From: an uncultured Clostridia bacterium
GTDB taxonomy: Bacteria > Bacillota > Clostridia > Oscillospirales > Acutalibacteraceae
NCBI GenBank assembly: GCA_944384815.1
Contig: CALWUW010000012.1
Span: forward strand, 1-64,000
Reading direction: 5' to 3'
DNA length: 64,000 bases
The translations under genes were made by a program, and so were the position numbers. Shown here piece by piece: positions 8,662-16,938 of the stretch. The notes under the pieces were generated by a model. That model searched no databases and had not been told where the DNA came from. It saw only the letters and a program-made list of their open reading frames with translations. Within the stretch, counting starts at the first letter, position 1, and each line of letters opens with the position of its first letter.

Positions 8662-9249
8662 TCACTTGCCGCGAACAGCGGAAGTCCCTTTTTCACGCAG
8701 ATATGTACTTTCTAAATCAGCCAGGTGCAGCTTTACAGCCAACGGATATTTTTCAAAGGCTTGGCTCAAAGCAAAACTGCCGCCTCGAACAGAGTCATCA
8801 AAACCGCCCATGTGCCAACGGATCGCCATGGCTTCACTGGTTTTAAGACGGACAAATCGTTCGATCAAAAAAACAGATTTTTCCCCATGACCATAAGGGA
8901 AACTATCTTCCACTTGATAGAAGCTCTTTTTCTCCCAAGTGCCGGTTTCTTCATTTTTTACATTCCGGAAGGACTCTTTGTAAAATTGCGCTTTGCAGAT
9001 ATCGTGCAGAAGTGCACAAAGCGCAAAGCTTTCTTCATTATCCGAGGCCGGATCAAAATGCCGTTCCATTAACGTATGATATACGTTTACGCTATGCTGC
9101 ACCAAGCCGCCCAGGCAGGCGCAATGAAATTTCGTGCTGGCCGGCGCCGTAAAAAAATCCGTTTTTTCCAGCCATTCCAAAAGCGCTCGGGAATTTTCCC
9201 GGTGGATTTTTTCTGTGTAAATCTGAATAAACTCTTCTTTATATCCCAT
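8662..9249 (-). CDS. HD-domain metal-dependent hydrolase
   Basis: 195-residue cytosolic protein with an HD phosphohydrolase layout. A His lies in GLVQHSVNVY (about 52), the HD pair is in CALLHDICKAQFY (about 89-90), and later histidines sit in YGHGEKS and RWHMGG. This spacing fits enzymes that bind two metal ions and hydrolyse nucleotides or other phosphoesters. Similar proteins are often annotated as hydrolases of unknown substrate. It lies 75 bases upstream of the TraX-like gene on the same strand with no terminator between them, so they may be co-transcribed. Substrate unknown. Confidence 0.75.
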   Translation of the reverse strand: MGYKEEFIQIYTEKIHRENSRALLEWLEKTDFFTAPASTKFHCACLGGLVQHSVNVYHTLMERHFDPASDNEESFALCALLHDICKAQFYKESFRNVKNEETGTWEKKSFYQVEDSFPYGHGEKSVFLIERFVRLKTSEAMAIRWHMGGFDDSVRGGSFALSQAFEKYPLAVKLHLADLESTYLREKGTSAVRGK

Positions 9250-9297
9250 GTTGTTTCTCCGTTTCCATATTAGAATTATAAAAGCTCATATCACTAG

Positions 9298-9348
9298 AAA
9301 AACAGCACCCTGCATGCGGAACAACCCTCAAGCAAGTGTGCTGTTTTT
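9298..9348 (-). terminator. Terminator after cdaA-cdaR
   Basis: AAAAACAGCAC pairs with GTGCTGTTTTT, leaving runs of T on both strands. It sits just after the cdaR stop and before the HD-hydrolase gene. Confidence 0.75.
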
Positions 9349-9371
9349 AAAAAGCAAACGCTTTCAGCCAA

Positions 9372-10712
9372 CTATTCCCGGGGCTCAATGGAAATATTTG
9401 CTCTATAAGACCCCGCTACCCAACAACCTGTAGAACCGGAAATGCTAAAGGTAACCGGAACCTCTGTATGCCCGGTCACACCTTCTCGTCCGGCCAAATT
9501 GATCTGCCCGTACAGATTGCTACTGGTCAATCCCTCCACTTCTTCTTCCGGACCGATCACGGTGACCTGAATGGAAGATGTACTCATTGTCGGATTGACA
9601 CCTTCTGGAATATTCGTAAAGCGAAAATCTTCCACTTCTATTACGCGACTGCTATACCCGGATAAATTCACTTTCAACTCCACAGATTCCACTCCCTGGA
9701 GATTCCTCAATCCGGAAGGAAGTGTAACCGGAAGCTGGAATTGATTATTTGCCAGTGTGATTTGAGAAAAATCGATAGGATCCAAATCAATGGAAGTAAT
9801 AGACTCGAAAAGCTCCGGACTCCCCGCTACCTCAATATAAGAAGGAGAAAGACTAAATCGGGGAGAGGATGCGGAAAAGCCCGTGGGACGATTGGTGAAG
9901 TTCAAAGTAAGGGGCAATGTTTTGCGAACAAGCACCGGAATGGTCACATCCGCTGTTGTTGCGCTAATTGTCAATTTTTGCAGCTTATCCGCGCTTAACG
10001 CATTCCCGTTGGCGTCCAAAAACAAAAGCCCGGTGTTAAAAGATGTACTTTCCGTAAGAGAGGAAAAGCTTTTCTCACCCACTCGCACGGAAGCAATGCT
10101 GTCCACCAGCGTCTTAGGTCCGGATACTTTTACGGTAGCCGGATTGGCCGTGGGGGTTCCACTGAAATATCCATCCGCACCAGAAGCGATCACTTCACTG
10201 GTATCCACGGTAAACGTTTTTTCCTGTAAATAATCCAACGAAACCAATATAGTGGACGGTTCCGTATGGTCAATTTCAAAATCTGTAATGTATCCAACTT
10301 TTTTCACGGAAGGGGTAGCCAAATACGTGCCGGCTCCGTTGATAGTCTGGGAAAACTGTGTCTCTACCTGCAGATCATCTTTTGTAACATTATGCACGGA
10401 CAAGCTATTTCCCTTGATATATACCGTTATCGTCTGTTCCTGGGGAGTGAAAACCGTCAAACCGCTTTCCTGCGCGGACTGGGGCAAACGCACCGTTACC
10501 GACACAGAACGCACTGCCACGGGAAAATCTTCCGTATTGGTAAACGCCATCATCAGCCAGAACACCATGGCCAAAAGCACGGAAAAACACATGGTAAATT
10601 TGTTGTTCTGGAATACGGAAAAAATTCCCTTTTTAGAAGGGCGGCCCTTTTTCACTTTTTCCGCTACAGGCTCCGTCTTCCGTTCCTTACTTGTTTCGTT
10701 GTTTTTCTTCAT
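9372..10712 (-). CDS. cdaR: YbbR-domain protein CdaR, regulator of diadenylate cyclase
   Basis: 446 residues: a basic cytosolic N-terminus rich in Lys, one membrane anchor at about 37-58 (MCFSVLLAMVFWLMMAFTN), then several repeated YbbR beta-domains outside the membrane. Repeats are visible as recurring blocks of the type TVDTSEV...VSGPKTLVDSI and IEVAGSPELFESI. In Firmicutes CdaR binds CdaA at the membrane and tunes its activity. The start overlaps the cdaA end by 26 bases, so the two are translationally coupled. No glmM gene follows here, although cdaA-cdaR-glmM is the common arrangement. High confidence. Confidence 0.9.
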   Translation of the reverse strand: MKKNNETSKERKTEPVAEKVKKGRPSKKGIFSVFQNNKFTMCFSVLLAMVFWLMMAFTNTEDFPVAVRSVSVTVRLPQSAQESGLTVFTPQEQTITVYIKGNSLSVHNVTKDDLQVETQFSQTINGAGTYLATPSVKKVGYITDFEIDHTEPSTILVSLDYLQEKTFTVDTSEVIASGADGYFSGTPTANPATVKVSGPKTLVDSIASVRVGEKSFSSLTESTSFNTGLLFLDANGNALSADKLQKLTISATTADVTIPVLVRKTLPLTLNFTNRPTGFSASSPRFSLSPSYIEVAGSPELFESITSIDLDPIDFSQITLANNQFQLPVTLPSGLRNLQGVESVELKVNLSGYSSRVIEVEDFRFTNIPEGVNPTMSTSSIQVTVIGPEEEVEGLTSSNLYGQINLAGREGVTGHTEVPVTFSISGSTGCWVAGSYRANISIEPRE

Positions 10713-11574
10713 TACTCTTTATCCTCCAAATGGATGGAATCCGACGTTCCGGTTTTTCTCCTGCCAACAAATACTGTTCCAACGCTTTCTCCAACGTTTC
10801 CCGAGTGTAATTTCTGGACAATTCTCCGCCTACTGCAATGGAGATCTGACCTGTCTCTTCGGAAACAATTACCACCACAGCATCCGAATTTTCACTCATT
10901 CCGATTCCTGCCCGATGCCGGGTCCCCAATTCAATGCTTACGCGATCACTTTTCGTCAGCGGCAAAATACATCCGGCAGCATAAATCATTCCATCCCGGA
11001 TAATCATAGCACCATCGTGCAGAGGCGCCTTATTGAAAAAAATATTTCCGATCAGAGGGGCCGATGGCTCAGCCGCTACGATGGTTCCTGTATTCACAAT
11101 ATCTCCTAATTTTGTCTCACGTTCAAAAACAATCAAAGCCCCCGTTTTGGACCGCTGAAAACTGACCGCTGCCTCCACAACGGCCTGTATACCCTTTTTC
11201 CTTTGCTGGTCCATTTCTTCTTCTTTCTGGACCAACCCCAGGCCTTTGCTGATCCCGCTTCTGCCCATCTGTTCCAGAGCTCTCCGAACTTCCGGCTGAA
11301 ACACAATCAAAAGGGCGATCACGCTGAAATTAAACACGTAACTCATGACGTTCTTCATCATCTGCAGCCCCAGCAGATTGGAAAGCGCCCACACCACTAC
11401 CAGGATGAGAATTCCCTTGACCAGCTGTTCTGCCCGTGTTTCCCGGATCAGTTTTATAAAGCTATAAATGATAAAGGAAACCAGCAAAACGTCCAAAGCA
11501 GAAAGAAGGGTAAAAGAAGACATTAGCCCCAAAAATTGATTCCATAGATTTACTATAACTTCCAACTCCGTCAT
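10687..11574 (-). CDS. cdaA: Diadenylate cyclase CdaA (c-di-AMP synthase)
   Basis: 295-residue membrane-bound DisA_N-domain enzyme making cyclic di-AMP from two ATP. Three N-terminal membrane helices (about 24-44, 50-70, 78-95) include the family-typical KLIRETRAEQLVKGI. The catalytic motifs DGA (187-189 in PLHDGAMII) and RHR (219-221 in LGTRHRAGIG) are intact. The ATG at 11574 directly abuts AGGAAGG, so the TTG three codons later (11565, spacing 9) may be the actual start. c-di-AMP controls potassium, osmolytes and cell-wall balance in Firmicutes. Partner cdaR overlaps downstream. Confidence 0.95.
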   Translation of the reverse strand: MTELEVIVNLWNQFLGLMSSFTLLSALDVLLVSFIIYSFIKLIRETRAEQLVKGILILVVVWALSNLLGLQMMKNVMSYVFNFSVIALLIVFQPEVRRALEQMGRSGISKGLGLVQKEEEMDQQRKKGIQAVVEAAVSFQRSKTGALIVFERETKLGDIVNTGTIVAAEPSAPLIGNIFFNKAPLHDGAMIIRDGMIYAAGCILPLTKSDRVSIELGTRHRAGIGMSENSDAVVVIVSEETGQISIAVGGELSRNYTRETLEKALEQYLLAGEKPERRIPSIWRIKSNEEKQRNK

Positions 11575-11676
11575 CCTTCCTACTGATCCGTCTGCATCTT
11601 CCGGCCGGACCTTTTGCTCCGCATCCGCGTTCCGTCTGTAAATATTCTACCATATACAGCGAAATATGCAATCGTT

Positions 11677-12831
11677 TTACCCCATGTTTTTGCATTTTGT
11701 CACAGTTTTTCCAATTGCCAGCCCAGCCATCTCTATCTCTTTCTGGGATGTGAAAGCGGATGGACAAACACGAACTGCTCCCTGCTGTTCTGTACCAAAA
11801 GCTTTATGCGCCGCCGGAGCGCAGTGCAGCCCTGCCCGTACCGCTATCCCCTGCTGTGCCAACATGGTCCCCACTGTTTCACTGGGAACTTCTTTCACAT
11901 TAAAAGAAAAAACCGGCGCAAAAAATCGACCGTCCGGCTCCGGCGTATAGAGAACCACTTGAGGAATTTTTCGAAGATACCGATACAGCTTACGCATCAA
12001 TTGCAGTTCGTGGGACAAAATGCGTTCCACGCCTGTGCGCTGAACAAAGTTCACTCCCGCCCGCAGGCCTGCGATCCCCGGCACATTCAATGTCCCGCTT
12101 TCCAACCGCTCCGGCAACGTTTCCGGCTGTTCCCAATCGGCAGAATCCGTTCCCGTTCCGCCTTCCAAAATCGTATCCAGTTTTTCCCGGCTGCCGCAAA
12201 CCAAAATCCCCGTTCCCATAGGAGCGTATAATCCTTTATGCGCCGCCGCGCAAATATATGCGTATCCGTCTTTCATGGATAACGGGAACACCCCCGCAGA
12301 CTGGGCGCTGTCAATGCACACAGGAATCTCATATTGCTTCGCCAACGCGGCGATACGTTCCACAGGAAGGCGTATTCCCCACACATTTGATACATGCGTG
12401 CAAACGATCAGCTTTGTATTTGTCTGTAAGGCTTTTCGAAATCGAGCGACCGTTTCGTTGTTATCTCCAGGGACCACCTCCACTTGTGTAAAGGTTATTC
12501 CCTTTTCGGCCAGCTTATGCAATGGACGCATAACCGAATTATGCTCCAAATTGGAAACAACACAATGATCTCCCGGTTTCAAAGTTCCTTTGATCACATA
12601 ATTCAGCGCTGCCGTACAATTCAAAGGAAAGGCCACGCACTCCGGCCCGTCTGCCTGAAAAAAATCTGCCACAGATTTCCTGGCAGCATAAATTTCTTCG
12701 GCCGCTTTTAAACTCATGGTATGCCCGGCTCTTCCGGGGTTTGCCCCCAAATAGCGAAGGGCATAAGTTACGGCTTTTTCCACGGACGAGGGCTTTGGGT
12801 ATGTGGTGGCTGCATTATCCAGATAGATCAA
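11677..12831 (-). CDS. PLP-dependent cysteine desulfurase-like protein (class V aminotransferase, Csd/SufS type)
   Basis: 384 residues. The PLP-binding lysine is about K199 in AAAHKGLYAP, the cofactor Asp is D174 in CIDSAQ, and the putative persulfide cysteine is C337 in RAGLHCAPAAH, the short-loop pattern of group II (SufS/CsdB) desulfurases. It most resembles the EF2568-type family often found beside DUF3343 proteins and linked to sulfur or selenium delivery. The start is a TTG at 12831 whose TTGA overlaps the stop of the DUF3343 gene. It could supply sulfur to SmsCB or selenium to a labile enzyme; the sequence does not decide. Confidence 0.85.
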   Translation of the reverse strand: MIYLDNAATTYPKPSSVEKAVTYALRYLGANPGRAGHTMSLKAAEEIYAARKSVADFFQADGPECVAFPLNCTAALNYVIKGTLKPGDHCVVSNLEHNSVMRPLHKLAEKGITFTQVEVVPGDNNETVARFRKALQTNTKLIVCTHVSNVWGIRLPVERIAALAKQYEIPVCIDSAQSAGVFPLSMKDGYAYICAAAHKGLYAPMGTGILVCGSREKLDTILEGGTGTDSADWEQPETLPERLESGTLNVPGIAGLRAGVNFVQRTGVERILSHELQLMRKLYRYLRKIPQVVLYTPEPDGRFFAPVFSFNVKEVPSETVGTMLAQQGIAVRAGLHCAPAAHKAFGTEQQGAVRVCPSAFTSQKEIEMAGLAIGKTVTKCKNMG

Positions 12832-13058
12832 GGGGTATCCCCCCTCTCCATCCGCCTGCGGATCCGAATACCGGCCTGCTGCAGCAAACGCTGTGCTTCC
12901 TCTGCATCCTCGACTACATAAATCCCATACCCACAGCCTAAATGCTCGGCATCTGCAGGCGCCCGCTCCACATAGGCTCTGTATCCATTTCTGCGGAGCA
13001 AATCTCTTCCTTTTATGGCATATGTGATGGAACCCACCACAAACAAAACCGAACGCAT
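12828..13058 (-). CDS. DUF3343 small protein, putative sulfur/selenium carrier
   Basis: 76-residue cytosolic protein starting at the ATG at 13058 (MRSVLFVVGSITYAIKG) with AAAGGGG 10 bases upstream. The DUF3343 fold is related to TusA/YedF-like carriers; a single candidate carrier cysteine sits in HLGCGYGIYV. The gene overlaps the following cysteine desulfurase by four bases, the arrangement seen in selenium-cofactor gene sets of Enterococcus and Clostridia. A role accepting persulfide or selenide from that desulfurase is inferred. The mRNA leader holds two competing hairpins next to its ribosome-binding site. Confidence 0.78.
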   Translation of the reverse strand: MRSVLFVVGSITYAIKGRDLLRRNGYRAYVERAPADAEHLGCGYGIYVVEDAEEAQRLLQQAGIRIRRRMERGDTP

Positions 13059-13068
13059 GACGCTCACA

Positions 13069-13151
13069 CCCCTTTGGTAATACTGTTCTCTCAGCAAAAG
13101 AAAAGCTTTATTACCAAACTATGCGGCCGGGGTCGGTCTTGCCAGTATTAC
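13069..13151 (-). promoter_or_regulatory. Leader with two mutually exclusive stems at the DUF3343 ribosome site
   Basis: Three related segments lie between ispF and the DUF3343 gene (minus strand): A = GTAATACTGG (13142-13151, covering the ispF stop), B = TTTGGTAATA (13109-13118), C = CAGTATTACCAAAGGGG (13069-13085). C can pair with A over 9 bases or with B over 10 perfect bases, and C ends in the AAAGGGG ribosome site. Formation of B-C would partly hide that site. A switch function is inferred; a DNA operator is the alternative. Confidence 0.45.
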
Positions 13152-13621
13152 TTTTCCTCCAACAAACAAACGGCATGGGCGGCAATTCCTTCCTGCCGCC
13201 CCGTAAATCCTAACCCTTCCTCCGTGGTTGCCTTAACACTGATCCGATCACAGGACACTTTGCAAATGCCGGCAATGTTCCCCCGCATTTGGGAAATATA
13301 CGGAGCCAGCTTGGGCTTTTGGGCTAAAATCGTAGCATCCAAATTCCCCAACGTCCATCCGTTTTTTTCCAGCTCCGTTACAACCGCCTGCAGCAGCTTT
13401 GTACTGTCCGCGTTTTGGTAAGCAGGATCCGTATCCGGAAAAAGGTGTCCGATATCTCCTAAAGCTGCCGCGCCCAGCAAAGCATCCATAACAGCGTGAA
13501 GCAAAACATCCGCATCCGAATGCCCCAAAAGGCCTTTTTCCCAGGGGATCTCCACGCCCCCCAGCACAAGGCGGCGCCCTTCCACCAAACGATGCACATC
13601 ATATCCGTGCCCGATCCGCAT
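13148..13621 (-). CDS. ispF: 2-C-methyl-D-erythritol 2,4-cyclodiphosphate synthase
   Basis: 157-residue trimeric enzyme of the MEP isoprenoid pathway that cyclises CDP-methylerythritol phosphate with loss of CMP. Zinc-site residues are D8 and H10 in GHGYDVHRL and the His of [30 protein letters not shown] and [14 protein letters not shown] are also family hallmarks. Full length. It follows ispD by 3 bases, forming an ispD-ispF pair. Confidence 0.97.
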   Translation of the reverse strand: MRIGHGYDVHRLVEGRRLVLGGVEIPWEKGLLGHSDADVLLHAVMDALLGAAALGDIGHLFPDTDPAYQNADSTKLLQAVVTELEKNGWTLGNLDATILAQKPKLAPYISQMRGNIAGICKVSCDRISVKATTEEGLGFTGRQEGIAAHAVCLLEEK

Positions 13622-13624
13622 TTC

Positions 13625-14311
13625 TTATCCCTCCATGCGTTTACGCAGAAAAATCTCTGCCAACGAAACATCTTCCACCGTTGTCAGCTTTATATTCTCA
13701 TATTCTCCCACACACAAATGGACAGGAAGGTTTTCATATTCCCAAAGCTGGCAATCGTCCGTATATTCACGCCCTTCCCGGCAGGCCTTTTGGGCCACCT
13801 TCAGATACGTTTCCCGGGGGAACACCTGGGGCGTCTGCACAGCCCATAGGCGCCGACGATCCGGCGTAGCTTCCACCATTTGCTGGTCGGTTACAAGCTT
13901 GACTGTGTCCTTTACGGGAACAGCCAGGGCGGACGCCCCCAACTGAACAGCATCCTGGATCACCGCGTCAATTTTTTCCGGGGTAATCAAGCAGCGCGCA
14001 CCATCGTGAATCACAAGCCAGTCCCCGTCGGCTGCCGAAGCACCTGCCATAACCGAGGCCTGTCGACTATCGCCGCCCTCTACCAAAAGAATTTGTTTTT
14101 CTTTTCTACAGAGCGCCGCCACCGATTCTGCCTGCGGAAAGTCCTCTTTTCGCAGCACCAGCACAATGGAATCCACCTGTTTGGCAGCACAGAAGGCTTC
14201 CAATGTCCACTGCAAAACCGGCTTTCCCAGCAAGGGGATCCATTGTTTTGCCTGCCCCATGCGAAGAGAATTCCCTGCAGCCACTAAAATCGCGGAACAG
14301 CGTTTCTCCAC
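13625..14311 (-). CDS. ispD: 2-C-methyl-D-erythritol 4-phosphate cytidylyltransferase
   Basis: About 228-232 residues; couples MEP to CTP in the MEP pathway. The nucleotide loop ILVAAGNSLRMG(QAK) and VIHDGARCL are diagnostic. Two GTG starts are possible: 14323 and 14311. I prefer 14311 (MEKRCSAILVAAG) because AAAGG then lies about 10 bases upstream, whereas it would nearly touch the first GTG. The gene sits directly after a small unknown gene and before ispF, so it is probably transcribed with both. Function is secure. Confidence 0.94.
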   Translation of the reverse strand: MEKRCSAILVAAGNSLRMGQAKQWIPLLGKPVLQWTLEAFCAAKQVDSIVLVLRKEDFPQAESVAALCRKEKQILLVEGGDSRQASVMAGASAADGDWLVIHDGARCLITPEKIDAVIQDAVQLGASALAVPVKDTVKLVTDQQMVEATPDRRRLWAVQTPQVFPRETYLKVAQKACREGREYTDDCQLWEYENLPVHLCVGEYENIKLTTVEDVSLAEIFLRKRMEG

Positions 14312-14325
14312 ATTCTTTCCCACCT

Positions 14326-14571
14326 TTACTCTTCCATTACAACACTATCCGCCAGCAAAAGAAGTTCCGGCAAAATTTTCTCCGTATCTTTCCGGGTATC
14401 CTGCAGCAGATCCGAGTCCTCCCCATGATTGCCCCAGACGGAAAAGCGCCCATCTTCCTGGGCTATGATCTCCAGCTCAGAATATGCGTCGCCGAATTGC
14501 GGCGGGCCTTCTTTTCGATGAGCAAAAGCTTTTTCTATGGCTTTCACCTGCTTTTCCCCGTAAAAAAACAT
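14326..14571 (-). CDS. Small protein of unknown function
   Basis: 81 residues from the ATG at 14571 (MFFYGEKQVKAIEKAF), acidic at the C-terminus, with no signal peptide or membrane segment. It begins 5 bases after the stop of the preceding unknown gene and ends 14 bases before the preferred ispD start, so it belongs to the same transcript. The reading frame stays open further upstream in another frame overlapping the previous gene, but codon flow and the spacing favour this short version. I do not recognise the family. It might act with the upstream DUF3841-like protein and ADP-ribosylglycohydrolase. Confidence 0.5.
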   Translation of the reverse strand: MFFYGEKQVKAIEKAFAHRKEGPPQFGDAYSELEIIAQEDGRFSVWGNHGEDSDLLQDTRKDTEKILPELLLLADSVVMEE

Positions 14572-14576
14572 CCGTT

Positions 14577-15059
14577 TCAAAATTTTCGTCTTCCTTCTAC
14601 TTTTTTGTATCGTACCAGCCATTCCGGCCGTATTTCTTCCAAAATCGCCTGAGGAACCCGGTAAGACCATGGCCGACGCTGCCGCTGCAAATCGGCAATG
14701 ATCTGATTCAGCCGCAGCTGCGTTATTTCTCCGTCCGGAGAGATGTCGATTTCCAAAGGATTGCTTTCCTTGGTATACTGCATGGCAAACATAAAATCCG
14801 CCCAAACACCGTACTCCGTTAATTTTACATACTCTTTCGGAACATCCAGCGTAAGCAAGACACTAGTAGACACGCAGCCACCCGCATATTTTTTGTGAAA
14901 CTGCAAGCATCCGAAAACAGGGCATTCACAGGAAAGCCCCAGTATTTTCACCAACGCTTGGTAAGGCTTGGAAAAACTGATGCTTTTGTGGGCACGATAT
15001 ACTTTTCCCGATTTTAAGATCTTTAAAACCTGTGTGGATTGATAGGTTACGATTCGGAT
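14577..15059 (-). CDS. Conserved hypothetical protein resembling DUF3841; start codon unusual
   Basis: The frame is open from about 15070 to 14577. A TTG at 14954 gives 125 residues but has no ribosome-binding site. A strong AAAGGGGGG (15066-15074) sits 6 bases before an in-frame ATC at 15059, which would give about 160 residues beginning IRIVTYQSTQVLKIL. No ATG, GTG or TTG lies in frame between them. The N-terminal pattern (TYQS...ILKSGKVYRA) and the central VLLTLDVPKEYV recall DUF3841 proteins; this is a tentative resemblance. It follows the ADP-ribosylglycohydrolase gene closely. Two close cysteine pairs (CECPVFGC) could bind metal. Confidence 0.5.
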   Translation of the reverse strand: MRIVTYQSTQVLKILKSGKVYRAHKSISFSKPYQALVKILGLSCECPVFGCLQFHKKYAGGCVSTSVLLTLDVPKEYVKLTEYGVWADFMFAMQYTKESNPLEIDISPDGEITQLRLNQIIADLQRQRRPWSYRVPQAILEEIRPEWLVRYKKVEGRRKF

Positions 15060-15075
15060 AACAAGCCCCCCTTTC

Positions 15076-15864
15076 TCACTCCATCAGTGACCAATTCAGC
15101 AAAAACATATCCTCCCGACCCTGGGAATCTTTTTTCACAAGGTATTTCCGAAGCAATTTTTCGTTATCAAAACCGGTAGATCCATAATACGCTTCTGCTA
15201 AAGCACCGGCTATGCACCCTACTGTGTCCGTATCACAGGTAATTCCCAACACATTCCGTATACAGCTCTCCCAATCACTGCTCTCCAGAAAACAGCGGAT
15301 GGCCAAGGGCACCGTTTTTTCGCATCGGATGTCGAACTTGGAAAAAGGTCTGCGAAGAAACAGGGGGGTATCCAAATCATACCCGTACTGTTTTTTAATA
15401 TAGGAATGGAGTTCCTTTTTGCTGGAACCTTTTTTGCAAAGATAAACCGCCACAGCGGTTGCTTCCGCTCCTTTAATTCCCTGAGGGTGATTGTGGGTAC
15501 AGGAAGCACTCTTCACCGCCTCTTCCCGCACCTGCTCCAACGTGGGGAAATACTCCCCTATATAGCTGACTCGCATAGCCGAACCATTGCCATAGCTGTT
15601 ATACGGCTTATGGGACGGATCATTCAGCCATTTTTTAAACATTGTGCCATAGCCGGCGGAAGGATACCGTTTTCCCAGCTCCGTATAAGCCACCCGATAT
15701 GAATATTCGCATAAAATCGCGTATTTAGTGGCAATGGTCATCACCGTATCGTCTGTAAAAAAACAGTCATCCGCAAAAAGGTCCACTTTGTGCGGATGAA
15801 ATCCCTTTGGTTTGCTGAACTCAAAACGGGAACCAGCAATATCTCCCAAAATCGCCCCGATCAT
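15076..15864 (-). CDS. ADP-ribosylglycohydrolase family protein (DraG-like)
   Basis: 262-residue all-alpha hydrolase removing ADP-ribose from proteins or nucleic acids. Family signatures: N-terminal MIGAILGDIAGSRFE, FTDDTVMTIA (metal-binding Thr-Asp-Asp), NGSAMRV, and the C-terminal ITCDTDTVGCIAGALAEAYYG containing the second Asp-x-Asp metal site. All key acidic residues look intact. It heads a run of small genes (DUF3841-like, 81-residue protein) that leads into ispD-ispF. Because ADP-ribosyl hydrolases often reverse a partner transferase, the unknown neighbours merit a check; none has an evident transferase motif. Confidence 0.88.
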   Translation of the reverse strand: MIGAILGDIAGSRFEFSKPKGFHPHKVDLFADDCFFTDDTVMTIATKYAILCEYSYRVAYTELGKRYPSAGYGTMFKKWLNDPSHKPYNSYGNGSAMRVSYIGEYFPTLEQVREEAVKSASCTHNHPQGIKGAEATAVAVYLCKKGSSKKELHSYIKKQYGYDLDTPLFLRRPFSKFDIRCEKTVPLAIRCFLESSDWESCIRNVLGITCDTDTVGCIAGALAEAYYGSTGFDNEKLLRKYLVKKDSQGREDMFLLNWSLME

Positions 15865-15964
15865 CCAATTCCTCCCGAAAAGCAGAATACTTTCTCATAT
15901 ACTATAGCATACTTTCTATAAAAAAGTCTATTCTTTCCGTTTGGAAAAGGCATTTTTCACAAAT

Positions 15965-16624
15965 TTACAGCTGCGCCTGCCCGTTGATATTTAAGTGAAA
16001 CACCAACCCCAGTTTTTCCGCCGCCTTTCGGCAGAGCAGCATACGTTCCAAGAAAATCTCAAAATAGTCCATCACCGGGGAAATTTCTGTATCAATTTTC
16101 AATCTCAAAAGAACGGAGGTATGGTCTTCCGAAAGTTCCACTGTGCTTTCTTCCACAGCGAAGTTGACTCGATCGTGAATATCAAACGCCGCAAAATCAC
16201 TGTTGCGCACCCGGCTGCGGCGCACATCGGTTTTGTCTCCCAAAATCAGCGCCGCGGCAATCTCCGTCACCGGGAAAGCGGTTCCTTCGTCGTGATTTCC
16301 GATAGCGCTAACAATAGCGGATATTTCGTCCGGCTCTGCCCCTAGATGATCCAAAATCCGAAAGGCCATAACTGCTCCGCTTTGGGCGTGATTATAGCGG
16401 TTCACAACGTTTCCGATGTCGTGCAAATATCCTGCGATCCAAGCCAATTCCGCTTTGCGCTGAGAATACCCCAGATCCAGCAGCAATTTCTGGGCAAACT
16501 GGGCCACTTTGGTCACATGGGCAAAACTATGCTCTGTATATCCCAAAGATCCCAGCATGTCATCTGCCCATGCAATATAGGTTTTCACTTCCTGGCTTTT
16601 CTGAATATCTTCTTTTCGAAGCAA
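15965..16624 (-). CDS. HD-domain phosphohydrolase
   Basis: 219 residues with a clear HD domain: H in HSFAHVTKVAQFA, the HD pair in IAGYLHDIGNVV, H in YNHAQSGA, and a later H in IGNHDEG followed by LILGDKTD as the final Asp. The C-terminal third (VELSEDHTSVLLRLKIDTE...) is a small beta-rich extension ending in LVFHLNING. Similar stand-alone HD proteins hydrolyse nucleotides or nucleotide second messengers; the substrate is not readable. It is a single gene upstream of the ADP-ribosylglycohydrolase, separated by about 100 bases. Confidence 0.8.
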   Translation of the reverse strand: MLRKEDIQKSQEVKTYIAWADDMLGSLGYTEHSFAHVTKVAQFAQKLLLDLGYSQRKAELAWIAGYLHDIGNVVNRYNHAQSGAVMAFRILDHLGAEPDEISAIVSAIGNHDEGTAFPVTEIAAALILGDKTDVRRSRVRNSDFAAFDIHDRVNFAVEESTVELSEDHTSVLLRLKIDTEISPVMDYFEIFLERMLLCRKAAEKLGLVFHLNINGQAQL

Positions 16625-16742
16625 AACAATCTCTCCTTATTTTCACCGGCATTTTGTATCAATTCAGTATAGCATTTCAGCCATCATTATTTCAATAAAA
16701 AGCAGGTTAAAGAATAGAAAAGATCTTTGCATATACAAAAAA

Positions 16743-16772
16743 AGAAAAGACACGGAAATCCGTGTCTTTTCT
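16743..16772 (-). terminator. Terminator of the five-tRNA transcript
   Basis: AAAAGACACGG pairs with CCGTGTCTTTT across a 4-base loop and is followed by CTTTTTTTG on the minus strand, directly after tRNA-Cys. Confidence 0.85.
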
Positions 16773-16774
16773 TC

Positions 16775-16849
16775 TGGAGGCGTCACCCAGATTTGAACTG
16801 GGGAATGAGGCTTTTGCAGAGCCTTGCCTTACCACTTGGCTATGACGCC
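16775..16849 (-). tRNA. tRNA-Cys (GCA)
   Basis: Cloverleaf with acceptor GGCGTCA/TGACGCC, anticodon loop CTGCAAA (anticodon GCA), T-loop TTCAAAT and an encoded CCA. It is the last gene of a five-tRNA transcript (Val-Asp-Phe-Gly-Cys). Confidence 0.96.
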
Positions 16850-16857
16850 AAAAAAAA

Positions 16858-16933
16858 TGGAGCGAACGACGAGGCTCGAACTCGCTACCTCCACCTTGGC
16901 AAGGTGGCGCTCTACCAGATGAGCTACGTTCGC
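16858..16933 (-). tRNA. tRNA-Gly (GCC)
   Basis: Acceptor GCGAACG/CGTTCGC, anticodon loop TTGCCAA (GCC), T-loop TTCGAGC and encoded CCA. It lies 8 bases from tRNA-Cys and 5 bases from tRNA-Phe. Confidence 0.96.
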
Positions 16934-16938
16934 AAAAA

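Noticed and set aside
14326..14954. A single frameshifted gene spanning the two small unknown genes before ispD
   Set aside because: The first frame ends with a clear TGA 5 bases before an ATG of the next, a normal operon junction; no shared domain continues across it.
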